A stretch of 64,000 bases of DNA from positions 65,259,414-65,323,413 of the forward strand of contig NC_133653.1 of the NCBI RefSeq assembly GCF_009905375.1, given 5' to 3'. The translations under genes were made by a program, and so were the position numbers. The stretch is from Apium graveolens. Its lineage: Eukaryota; Streptophyta; Magnoliopsida; Apiales; Apiaceae. Shown here in pieces: positions 48,005 to 59,347 of this stretch (the first letter of the stretch is position 1; the number at the start of each line of letters is the position of its first letter). Below the pieces are notes generated by a model. It saw only the letters and a list, made by a program, of their open reading frames with translations, was not told where the DNA came from and ran no database searches.

Positions 48005-50820
48005 TGTAATAACCCCAAAATTTTTGAACTTTTAATAACCCTTATGAATAGTGTTTTGCTGATTATGCTGAATAAGAAAACTTTCCATGCCACACTATGT
48101 AGGGGTTCTTCTATTGTTATTCTGAGATCTTATTAGTACTTTATATGAGATATAAGTGTATGTAAAGATCGTCAGAATCCAAATCCGAACACTTTAATTT
48201 TTCCCGAAAATCCACCAGATACCGAAAGAATTGAGTATAAGGTAACATGATAAAAATGATTTAAACTCAAGGATTATAGGAGAGGATCATAAAAGGAATA
48301 TAATGTATTAAGAAAGGTTAAGGAAACCCAAGTAATAAGATCCCGGGTATGATCCCTCAAACGATAAACGAAAACGAAAGTTAAGCGAACCGTATAACAG
48401 ATCAGCGGTCATTAGCCAAGTAATTAGAAGCTAATTAAAGAGGTTAGTGAGGATGATGTCATCAAACCAATAAGAGGAGGACAAGTGGGGGAGGATGACA
48501 TAACAAGGTGACATAAGCATGACATAAGGGAAGGAAGTGTGGTTGATTTATAACCACACAATTTTTCATGGTTAAAAATGATTAAAACAAAACAAAAATC
48601 AACCAACCAAGGCAAATCAAAACAAATCACAAAACACAAAAGCTCTTCCCTTTTCTTCAAAGAAAGCTCTCGGCTTTTTCCTTATTTCAAGAGAAGAATT
48701 TTCAAAAATCAAGATCCAACCATTGTTAAATCACAAGGTAATTATCCAAGGTCCCTTATGATTAGTTATGGCTATCCTAGAAGTTTGAGCCTCCAATTCT
48801 TCATGATTCTCTTCCAATAAATCAATGAAGAAGATAATGAATAGTGTTTTCAAGATTTCTAACTTGGTTTTCTTTGTTTTTCCTTTATGATCCAAGCATT
48901 CCTAAGCTATCTCAAGGCTTCTTAAGGCTTCCTAGCTACTCTAATCACTTCAAGGAAGGTATAACATCTCCAAACCCTAACCTTACTTTGAATATTAGGA
49001 TGGTTTTGATTGTTATGGTAAAAGAGATGCTTGATGCTTTTATGTTTAGAGTTTGGGTTGGAGTTGTAGTAATTTGGATGTTGAAATCTTGTTAATTAGT
49101 TAAAGAACTTAAGTAAACTTTTAGTTCATGATTGGGAAGTAGTATAAGTTGATAATATTGAGTTGTTGGGGCTGTTATGGTGAAGTATGGATGGAATTTG
49201 GTTGTAATGTTGATTGTGGGTTGATTGTGGGTTGATTTGGAGTGGTATAAATTTGGGTAATCGCGTAAACATAGCCGTCGTAATGCCCGATTTACCGTAG
49301 ACTGTTTTTTTTTCTTAACATCAGAACTCTTGAACTCACTGTTAGGTTTTGACCATTGCCATGTTTAGATAGTTCATGTTACGAGCTTCGTTTTGATATG
49401 TGGTCGTTTGAATCCGATGAACGGTTTAGGAGAAACGACCGTTTTAAGTAACGGCGTTTCGCGAACGAACCATTACCCCTCGCCTTACTTTGAAACCTTG
49501 GTTAAGGACTTTAAATGACTAATTGGGGTATGAAACAATTATGATAAGTGGATTAGGCAGTTGGTAAGGTACTCGCGAAAGAATCGCCTTAAAACTCGTA
49601 ATGGTTAATTTATTAAAAATGGTGGAGCCGAGGGTACTCGAGCGACTTAAGAGAATCAGTAAGCGCAAAGCGAGCGTCAGAGTCTAAATTGGTTAAAGTA
49701 TAGATTGATAAGTGACTTTGGTTTAATTCCAACTTATATGTTGTTTATAGGTTACCAGACTCGTCCTAAGCCATTTGTAACCCCCAGTCGCTCAGGCAAG
49801 TTTTCTACCCGTTATACTGTTGTTGTGATGTATACATATGTATATGCATTATCTTGTGATGGATGCATAATGGTTAATTAGCAAATTCTTGCGATATATT
49901 GTAGCATGTGATATGGTATATATGCATGTCTGTTTCGTATTCTTGATACATATATCTGTTGATTCAGTTGATAATACCTATGCTAGAGATAAGCGGTAAT
50001 TGGCATATACCCTTAGTATAGGGGACCCAAAGGTGAACTTTTTCTAAAACCGGGAGTCGAGGCTCCCGAGTATAATATATATATTTATATATATATATAT
50101 ATGAATAGATTTCAAAACTATGAATCAAATAAGGTTTATTCGATAACTTTATTTTATTATTGAATATTATTTTGAATATTCATTCGAGGGCTTATGACTC
50201 CGTTTATTTTATTAATGAATATTATTTTGAATATTCCTTCGAGGACTTATGACTCCGATTATTTACTAAATAATATTCTTTATTTTATTAAAGAATAATG
50301 TGTCGATAATCAAACTTACTTTTGATTATTCAAATAAAGATATTACTTTCGTATAAGTACATCTTTGATTATTTAAGATTCATTTCAAGTATAAGTTTTA
50401 CAACTTCTACTTTAATTATTTTATAAAGATTATTCTTTATGGGAATATTATTTAAATAATAATATTCAGATATTTTCTAACATATTGGGACTGATTTATT
50501 TTATTAAATCAGCATTACTCCAAACATTCTTAAAAATGTTTTGCGAGTCTTCAAAATGATTTTAAAAGTTAGAGCGGATCCCAAAACTCATTTTATATTT
50601 AAGATCCTCCTTTCGAAGGGGATTTAAATACTCGCTCAAAACCTGAGGGATCCGGCTCTGTGGTGTGTTTTATATTCGCAACAAGGTTGTTGTCTTGATA
50701 AAAGAGTTTTTGATTACTTACCCAATACTCGGGAAGTAAAATTCTTGGAACAAGTTAATCCATTAACAGGCATCGCCTGGGAAATATCGGCGAGTTTCCC
50801 TTTCCAACTAGATACGACTT
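48005..50820 (+). repeat. 3' LTR of element 4, truncated
   Basis: Matches 38229-41027 closely, then stops inside the A-type module (after AGATACGACTT) and continues as satellite DNA. About 1.36 kb, including the R-region ORF and LTR end, is missing. The break is a deletion or rearrangement, not an LTR end. Confidence 0.92.
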
Positions 50821-51806
50821 AGGGATGTGGTAGTTGGAGAAGTAAATTATTTGACAATGATCTTTGATATTTTGATTTATATATATTTGTATGTAAATTC
50901 AATCTTACCAGTTATAAATGACTTTTTATTTCAGAGCCTACCCAAAAAGAAATTATATAAGATAGTGGTTGTAATTAGTTTACATGATCTTTTTAATCTC
51001 AAAAGTTTGATGATCTGAAATTGCAGCTTCTCATTTCAATGGTAGGAAATTTAGAGCAGAATTGGTAATATGGACTTTATTTAATAAATTAAGAAGTTAG
51101 TAGTGGTTGGTAATAAAAAATTATGACAATGGTCACATTGGAATCAAGTTAAAAAATTCGGAGGGAGATTGTAGTTGGACAAGTAAATTTTTTGACTATG
51201 TTCTTTGATACTTTGGATTTATATATGTTTGTACGTAACTTCCATCTTACTTGTTATATGTCACGCTTTATTATACAACCAGTCTAAAATGAAATTGTTT
51301 AAGGAAGTTGTTATTGTTAGTTGACATGATCTTTTTAATCTCAAATGTTTGATAAACTTAAGTTGCAGCTTCTCATTTCAATGGTTGGGAATTTATAGCA
51401 AAACCAGTGGTCGGGACTTTATTTAATAAATTAGAAAGTTAGTGGTAGTTCGGGAATAAAATTTCTGAATATGGTCATATTGAAATCAATTTAATAAATT
51501 AGGAGGGACATGGTAGTTGGAGAAGTAAATATGTTGACTATGATATTTGATATTTTAGATTTATTTGCTTGTATGTAACTTCCATCATAGTGGTTATAGA
51601 TGACGTTTTATTTCACAGCCGACCCAAAATGAAATTGTTTATGGCAGTGGTTGTTATTAGTTGACATAATCTTTTTAATCTCAAAAGTTTGATAAACTGG
51701 AGTTGTAGCATTTCATTTCAGTGGTAAGAAATTTAATAGAAAAATTAGTAGTCTGAAATTTTTTAATAAAAGGAAGTTAATAGTGGTTGGGGAATAAAAT
51801 TTTACA
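50821..51806 (+). repeat. Satellite array of ~345-bp units, first block
   Basis: GTAGTTGGA(G/C)AAGTAAAT recurs at about 50830, 51172 and 51512, a period of 340-343 bases. Unit landmarks in order: TTTGATA, GCCGACCCAAAATGAAATTG, GTTAGTTGACATGATC, CTTCTCATTTCAATGGT, TTTATTTAATAAATTA. Units differ from each other by an estimated 10-20%. No coding potential. Confidence 0.88.
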
Positions 51807-53561
51807 TAGAGTAACTGCGACGTCGACTTCATATAACAAAAATAAACTCCAAAATTATTAATCGGTGTCGAAGTAACATGGAGTACATAAGCAAAGGAAT
51901 GTACACATGCCACACAATTTTCCATACTAAATACCTTACAAATATAAAAAACTCATAGATTACAATTTCCACACAAATGCAATAGATTCATAATTATTTA
52001 GTGAGCTTCCATTATTTAACATAAATATAGTAATTTAGAAATACTAGCACCAACTTAATCTCTCGAATCAGCCAATCATACATTCACTAGCTCGAGCATT
52101 AAACCCTTTCCTGGTATAAAATAAGAATCATGATATAAGTAACCATTTTTAAAAAAGAAATTATTACACAAGTCATTTTACATAAGTTTTTAGAAACACC
52201 CTTTAACATTAACGAACTAATATTGCACCATTTTTCTTTTTTTTTAATATTATATTATTTGATCAAGACCTTTGGTTAAGAGTATTATTATTCTATCTTA
52301 ATATAAAACTTACAAGTAAAAATTGAATATGATGTTCTAAAGATACTTATAGAATAGCCAGGAGATCCGTTTCACCCGGATGATCTAAAATATAAAAAGT
52401 AAAATTATGCAATTCTTCCACGGGTAAAAATTCTTCATAAACGTTGTTTAATGTTCTTTGTTTCTACATATAAAAACTATGGGAATTAATAATTATTTAA
52501 TATAGATATTTGCCTATAAAATAGAGTTTGTTTACCATCAATCAAATTTCCTAAGTATGGTATTTCAATAACTTATTAGAAGTGAAGCTTGAATTTTCAT
52601 TTTGGAATTTATTATTAAACTAAATAGAACTTAAAGCGTACACTGATCATGTTTAAGGTAATAATGTAACCAAATTTAAATTAATATATAAAATTTTATT
52701 GAATAAATAAATAGCCTTAATCACTCAATGCGCAAAAAAGTTTCATCTGTAAGAATTAGGTAAACTATTTAATATATATCGGCGGAGAAAATTTGATTTT
52801 AAATATATTTCCTTCATTTATTTTTAAAATATAATTTAGGAAATTAAAAGAATACGATGATGTGCATGTGTCTATAATGGGATTTTATCACGTAATATAT
52901 GTTGCTTGAGCTGCAAATCCTTGCGCAATACGCGACATATTTATAGAAAATATTAAATAAAAAACTCTATATTAATAACTGACTGTTAGGAATGACACAT
53001 ATACCATCTCTTGTATAATTTACCAAGTAAATAAAAAATTATCAAGGTCAAATAATGTGGATTCAAGTTAAAAAATATCATGTGAAAGTTATTAACCATA
53101 AAGAAGTCTATAAGGAAAAAGACTAACATTTCATAGAGATATAATGTAAGTTAACTTCAAGTATAATATACCATCAATCATTTTACACGTGTGGCAACAT
53201 CACGTGATGATTTGTTAGGTATGAATACTGCAATCATTTTACAAATCTTCACAAATAGTAAAGCATCGCACCTGCACGATAGATTTTCGAGGTTTTAGTA
53301 TACAAATGTGAAGTGCATAGACATGAGATATATTACATTATGATTATAAGCGTTATTATAAAATTAAAGTAAACTTATCAGACAGCGCAAAATAACAAAG
53401 GATCTAAACTATATATAAAATGAAAATAACAAATGATGAAAATCTTAGGATAAAGAAACTTGCAGTTCAAATTTGAAAGTAATATAATAAATACAAGTAC
53501 AGTGAAAAAATAGTAACTCACTCTTTAAGTTCTCGATCCATGATATGTATTTCATCGAATG
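51807..53561 (+). other. Unassigned AT-rich block inside the satellite array
   Basis: About 1.75 kb unrelated to the satellite. No ORF over 70 codons, no terminal repeats found and no recognised protein similarity. About 200 bases of the satellite unit are missing across the block, so it is not a clean insertion. Confidence 0.5.
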
Positions 53562-54529
53562 TCCATACAGCCGACCTAAAATTAAATTTTGTAAGGCATT
53601 GGTTGTTGTTAGTTGACATGATAATTTGAATTTCCAAAGTTTGATGAATTAAAAATGTAGCTTCTCAATTAAATGGTAGGTAATTTATAACAGAATCGGT
53701 ATTCATGACTTTATTTAATAAATTAGAAAGTTAATAGTGGTTGGGAATAATATTTAATGAATATAGTCTTGTCAATTTAAGAAATTGGGAAGGAGAAGGT
53801 AGTTGAAGAAGTAAATTTTATAGTGACGTTATAAGAAATTGGAAGTGAGTACGAGGGAGATATAATAGATGATGTTTTATTATACAACCAATCTAAAATG
53901 AAAATTTTTAAGATAGTAGTTGTTATCAGTTGATATGATATTTTTTTATCTGAAATATTTGATGAACTTAAGTTGCAGTTTCTTGTTACAATGGTAGGAA
54001 ATTTTTTGAGGAAATAGTGGTCGTGCCTTATTTAACAAATTAGGAAGTTAGTAGTGGTTGCGGAAAAAAAATTATGACTATGGTTACATTGGAAACAGTT
54101 TAAGAAAGTAGGACATAGGCGGTAGTTGGAGAAGTAAATTTTGTGACTATGAACTCTTATATTTTAGATAAATATATGTTTTTATGTAACTTTCATCTTA
54201 CTTGTTATATATGATGTTTATTATAAAGCTGGACATTGTTTACGACAATGGTTGTTTTTTTGTAGTTCTAGTGGTTGTTGTTAGTTAACATGATGTTTTT
54301 AATCTCAAAAGTCTGATGAACTGAAGTTGCAACTTCTCATTTTAGTGATAGGAAACTTATAACTGAATCGGTAGTCGAGACCTTGTTCCATAAATTCAGA
54401 AGTTAGTAGTGGTTGGGGAATAAAATTTTATGACTATGGTCACACTGAAATCAATTTAGAAAATTAGGAGAGAGATGGTAGTTGGAGAAGTAAATGTTTT
54501 GACTATACTTTATGATATTATGGATTTAT
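53562..54529 (+). repeat. Satellite array of ~345-bp units, second block
   Basis: Resumes mid-unit at CAGCCGACCTAAAATTAAA. GTAGTTG(A/G)AGAAGTAAAT recurs at about 53802, 54132 and 54480. The unit at 53802 is the variant matched by the dispersed copy at 30885-31045. Ends where the copia LTR starts. Confidence 0.87.
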
Positions 54530-55103
54530 TGTTGGATATATTTGAGATGTCATGTCTAATATATTTCATGTTTAGTTTTCAGATCTTAACTAACAGGAAA
54601 TATCAGTACTTACTGGAATCAGGACTTACTGGAAGTCAGGACTTAATTAAGGATAACAGGACTTAGATTATCAGAAGATAATATCAGAAGATGGATATCA
54701 GAATTTAAGTACTGGACGACTAACAGTTAAGGAAGGAAGCTGATTCACAGGAAAGAAGATCGAGACTAATACAAGAAGAAGATATGCATGAAAAGAGTTA
54801 GAGGACTAGAAGAATTATATAAGATATCTGGTTGATATATTTTAGGAGACAGAATTATATTCCATATCAACTAGAAGTTATCTTGTAACTGTGTGTCTAT
54901 ATAAATACAGACATAGATTTACTCTATAAGAGTTACGATCATCGAGAAGATCATATATTGTAACCTAGCAGCTCTCGTGATATTTGTTCATCACTGAGAG
55001 AGAACAGTTTCATTGTAACAGAGTTTATTATATCGAATACATCTGTTTTCTGTTACTTGTGCTTTAAATCGATATGATTGTATTCTACACTGTATTCAAC
55101 CCA
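54530..55103 (+). repeat. Sirevirus-type LTR in the satellite, 3' end missing
   Basis: Starts TGTTGGATATATTTGAGATGTCATG-like and follows the LTR at 25101 through the TCAGAAGATAATATCAG and GATATGCATGAA blocks to CACTGTATTCAACCC. It has a TATA box CTATATAAATAC at 54897-54908. The final ~35 bases present in the other copy (CTCTACAGTG...CTAACA) are absent. No internal element sequence on either side, so it is a solo or truncated LTR. Confidence 0.82.
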
Positions 55104-55747
55104 CTAAGTTCACCAAACATTTAAGATTAAAAAGATCATTTCAACAACAACTGCTGCCTTAAACAATTTCATTGTAAATTGGCTGTGTAATAAAACGTCA
55201 TCTATAATAAGTAAGATGGAAGTTATGTACAAACTTATATAAATCCATAATATCAAAGAGTATAGTTAAAAAATTAACTTCTCCAACTACCATCTCTCTC
55301 CTAATTTCTTAAATTGATTTTAATGTTACCTTAGTCATGAAATTTTATTCCCTAACCACTACTGATGTTTAAATTTATGTAACAAAGTCTCGACTACCGA
55401 TTCTGCTATAAGCTGCCTATCATTGAAATGAGAAGCTATAACTTCAGTTCATCGGACTTTTAAGATTAAAACATCATGTCAACTAACAACAACAACTGTG
55501 ATTACAAAAAACAACCATTGCATAAACAATGTCCAGCTTTATAATAAAACATCATATATAACAAGTAAGATGAAAGTTGCATAAAAACATATATTTATCT
55601 AAAATATAAAAGATCATAGTCAAAAAATTTACTTGTGCAACTACCGCTTCTCTCTTAATTTCTTACACTGATTCCAATGTAACCATAGTAATAATTTTTT
55701 TTGCGCAACCACTTATAACTTCCTAATTTGTTAAATAAAGTTACGAC
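55104..55747 (-). repeat. Satellite array of ~345-bp units, inverted block
   Basis: The same unit in reverse orientation: AACTTCTCCAACTACC at about 55285 and TTACTTGTGCAACTACCG at about 55640, period ~353. The orientation flips exactly across the preceding LTR, marking a rearrangement point. Confidence 0.87.
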
Positions 55748-56039
55748 CACTTACTACAAGAAACTGAGCAAAAGACATCACCATTTTAACAACGGTCTGA
55801 AAAGCCACCGATGTTAAAACATATTTTAACATCGCTTGATTTTTTAAACGATGTTAAAGTGTTTAGAGACATCGATTTAAAATATTTGTCGTTGTCTAAT
55901 CTTTATTTTTAAAAATAAATAAAAACACTTGCATCGGCTAAAAGTGTGACCGTTGTCTAATCTCAATTTTTATAAAATAAAAAAAATGGTAAAAAGTTTC
56001 CCCCATTAACCATAATTCTAATTCACCCCCCCTACCTCC

Positions 56040-57385
56040 AATCCTCTTCCCCCTTTTTCCCCAACCCCCTCTCTCTCTCCCCGCTCACTTTCTCTCTACT
56101 TCAGTCACTCTTCGGCCCCCTCTCTCTTTCTCACTATCTCATTCTCTCTCAGCTCTCCCTCCTTCAAGCATGAACCCTAATTTTACCCCTAATTTTACTA
56201 CACAGCCCCATTCTAAGAACATATAGCAAGATTAGTTCGACCCATCTTTAATTTATTGGTTTGATTTCAATTAACCCGTCTATAATTTGCAAGTTTGGGT
56301 TCATGTTTAAACTTTTAATTAACCCATCTATAATTCATTTGCATTTTTTTTAAATCTTCTTTCTTTTCACTGATTTGAAAGTTTCTTGAGTTGGGGAGCT
56401 TGTTTCTTCTATTAAGGTATGTGTGTTATTTTTATTTTCAAAAAATATATCTTGTTCACGTATTATGCAGTTATCGCTGGAGTCTCAACTTATAAACACC
56501 GAAATTGTACAGTTCTCGTTGGTATTGTTACTGTCTTGGGTGTCCTTGGGTGGTATCTCAAATCAAACAAGAGAAGAGGTCCAAGACTAGGTGATTTGCT
56601 CATCATTACAGTTGCCTGACTAGAAGGTGCCTCTGAGTTTCCAACTTATTAATGATGAAAAATAAGATAAAAGACCCTCTTCTGAACTACCAACAATATT
56701 TCTGTTCTGTAAGTAAAAGCAAAAATTTGTAGACCTTATCTTCTTTCTTGGTCTGGAGAAGGTACAACCATTTTGATGTTTACCAAGTGATTGTTTCTAA
56801 AGTGTCAATTTTTATAATGTGTTGTTGCTCTTCCGTATCTAGTCTTAATTAGCATATCTCTAAGCTTAAACTTTTAATCCTATATTTAACGTTCACAGTT
56901 TCAGTAGAGTGTCCAGGGGTGGGAGAGCAATATCACGCATTCATTGGACAAAGTGATTGAAAGCATCTTCGCTATTATTCTCTCTGTTCCTGCGTTGAAT
57001 AATAGGTGGAATGTACTTGATGAATTTTAAGTGTCTTCATATATTATTCCCCTTTTCTTTATGCTGACTTTCTAATTCCATCTTTTAACTATAAGAATCT
57101 TTATCCAGGAGTTTTTTGCGGTGAAGCATTACTAACATGGGCCCTTGATCCTCATCTGAGTTTCATACTCCCATCATCCACTTGTACAGTAAAAGCCAAT
57201 TATGAAGTTAGAGCCTTTGCACTAATTACGGACTTAAAGTTTGTAATTTAGATGTTTGTATTTTAGTAAAAGCCAATTATGTGTAATTATGGTCATAATG
57301 TTGATGTTTGTATTTTGGTGGATGTTTGGATGTAAACTGGGGCTAATATATTTGATGTTTGGTTGTTAAAAAACTGGTGGTATAG
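56040..57385 (+). other. Gene-like cargo of the outer CACTA element, unidentified
   Basis: A CT-rich leader (56080-56165), a donor-like AAGGTATGTG at about 56414-56423, an acceptor-like TTATGCAG near 56470 and an open exon-like stretch to 56619 (STYKHRNCTVLVGIVTVLG, then a Lys/Arg-rich part) resemble a captured plant gene piece. Hydrophobic VLVGIVTVLGVLGWYL followed by KSNKRRG could be a membrane anchor. Further exon-like pieces may lie near 56900-57030 and 57115-57180. I do not recognise the gene. Confidence 0.35.
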
Positions 57386-57388
57386 GAT

Positions 57389-58858
57389 CACTACTAGAAA
57401 AATGCCCTTAGACATCGGTTATAAACCGATGTCTTTTTTTTTCAAACCGATGTCTTCGCATGTGTAGAAAAAGGTAGGGGTCTTTAACATCGGTTTTTAG
57501 CCGATGTTAAAGATGTACATAGACATCAGTTTTCTTAGAAAACTGATGTATAATTAGCCCTTTTTCTAATTACATGTTAAAACTAGATTATGAAAAATGG
57601 TATCTAGGAGGTTAAAAAGCCCTATAAACATATAACAGGGAATAATTTTTTAACTAATAGACATTAGATTCTTAAAAAAACTAATGTCTACTCTCTATTT
57701 TACATTAGTGAAATCATACAAATGTTAAGCGCGTTTTGGATTTTGATGAGAATGAGAATCAGGAAATGGGAATGAGTATCGGACTTTTTAATAATTACAG
57801 AGCAATACCAAGAAACAATAAATTAAAAAAAATTGAATAAATATTCAGGATTAACAAATGTATAACACATGTACAAAAATATAAAAATATACTTTACATC
57901 TTTGGCTTATATGCTTTGTTGGGAGAGAAGTAATCACAGTAAAAACCATTGCAAGCATTAATCTATAAATGATAAGCAAAACAAGGTTAAATATTAAAAA
58001 AAACACTTTAATATGCTACACTAGACATTATTAAATGCAAATCCCGAAAAGGGAGAACATAACACCAATATCATGAAACACTTACAACAGGATCAGGGGC
58101 ATCATCTTGCTTACACAGTGCCCAGACCCATGGAACTGCAGTGCCCAGACCCAAAGCCATCTCAGCTGTCCATTTCGTATAAGCTTTACCAGGAGCACCA
58201 AATTCATTTTCCTGGGGTCCATATTCATTCTCAATAATATTAACAAAGCTCCAGAGACCGACCTGTAAACAAACTCGATTAAAATCAAAACATAAAATTT
58301 GAAAATAAATTCGAAAGAAATATACTTTTCTCACACTAATCGAGAAGTCCAGACTTCTTTCAAGGCTATTCAGCACCAATCGAGCTTGATTTATGAATTA
58401 ATCGAGTTTAGTTCATATAAATAGGATTGTACAAAATAGGGGTTTTAGGTTAGAGAGAGTGAGTGAGAAGAGAGACAGTGAGAGATGAGAGATAAGAGAG
58501 AAGAGAGCAGAGAGACGAGAGACAAGACAGTGACAGAGAAGAGAGAAGAGAGAATGAGAGAGAGAGGAGAGAATGAGAGAGAGAGGGGGCGGAATGGTTT
58601 TGGTTAAGGGGGGAAACTGAGAATAAATTTTTTGGTTAAGGGGGGAATTTTTTGGTGTATTAACGGGGGAAAGAAAGAAGCGGGCCTTTTTTATTTTTTT
58701 TAAAAATGATTATAGACATCGTTTGGTTAAGATACTGATGTCTTACAACACCTTTAACATCAGTTTTAAAGCGACCGATGTTAAAACTGCTTTTAACATC
58801 GGTGACATTTCTAACCGATGTTAAAGGGGTGATGTCGTAGACACTATTTCTAGTAGTG
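57389..58858 (+). mobile_element. Inner CACTA-type transposon (1470 bp), non-autonomous, carrying a host gene fragment
   Basis: Terminal inverted repeats CACTACTAGAAA / TTTCTAGTAGTG, flanked by the 3-bp target duplication GAT (57386-57388 and 58859-58861), which is the CACTA superfamily signature. Subterminal repeats GACATCGGTT, AACCGATGTTAAA and variants occupy both ends. No transposase. It contains a GA/CT-rich leader (58450-58600) and one exon of a beta-galactosidase gene, both on the minus strand. The exact target duplication indicates a complete insertion into the outer CACTA element. Confidence 0.92.
58086..58262 (-). pseudogene. Captured exon of a plant beta-galactosidase (glycosyl hydrolase 35) gene
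   Basis: 177 bases, 59 codons, open throughout and bounded by splice signals: TTGTTTACAG before it and GTAAGTG after it on the minus strand. The translation contains [26 protein letters not shown], and [10 protein letters not shown], which are family hallmarks; in GH35 enzymes ENEYG holds the acid/base glutamate region. Where family members read PWVMCKQ, this copy has PWVWALCKQ, matching a local duplication of TCTGGGCACTG. Only one exon is present, so it cannot give an enzyme. It lies inside the inner CACTA element, upstream of which (minus strand) are an intron-like and CT-rich leader, so a chimeric transcript is possible. Confidence 0.88.
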
Positions 58859-59347
58859 GATGTTGGAAAAATGGTGGTATTAGATGTTTGTTGATGAAAA
58901 TAAAATTGGCTATTGTGATATAGTTTTGGTTTATATGTATACAAGAACAGGATTCATATACCAATCAAACCTAACAAATAACTGATGTCCTATAGAGGTT
59001 TGACATCAGCTTATTATATAGCAACTGATGTCTCTTATGAACAAAACATCAGTTTAATTTAAGATGACCGATGTTAAATTACATCTTTAATAACAGTTCA
59101 AAAGTTATCTTAAATATAAACTTACATAACTGATGTCTAATATTATATTTTACATCAGTTCATGAAATAACCGATTTTAAAAGTACCTATTTACAACATC
59201 CTACTTTTCATAAACGTTGTCTTTGTTTTTTTTTCTTTATGTGTCACATGCTTAAATTGATAGAAATTAAAAGATAAACTATTATTGAACTCGTGTTCAT
59301 GTGTTAAAATGTAATATATTAGAAAAAGGCGTCTGTTTCTAAGTTAG

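Larger units (their letters stand above)
38229..50820 (+). mobile_element. Element 4: long-LTR Ty3/gypsy-type element inserted in element 3, 3' LTR truncated
   Basis: Order: 5' LTR, primer site, pre-gag ORF, gag remnant, decayed RT/RNase H, integrase remnant, polypurine tract, 3' LTR ending at 50820 where satellite DNA begins. The two LTRs differ by an estimated 1-2%, including a 14-18 base tandem duplication (GATTGTGGGTT unit) near 49210 in the 3' LTR only. It is therefore older than element 1. The flank before it is CACCA; the matching right flank is lost. Confidence 0.9.
55752..59347 (+). mobile_element. Outer CACTA-type DNA transposon, right end lost
   Basis: The left end TACTACAAGAAACTGAG resembles the CACTA terminus CACTACAAGAAA with its first base changed, inside a satellite unit. 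Subterminal repeats of the CCGATGTTAAA / TTTAACATCG type occur at 55785-55900 and again at about 58980-59190 in both orientations, typical of CACTA (CMC/EnSpm) elements. The inner element splits it at 57389-58858. The right terminus was not found and is probably lost at the junction with the element 5 LTR near 59348. No transposase was recognised, so it is non-autonomous. Confidence 0.68.
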
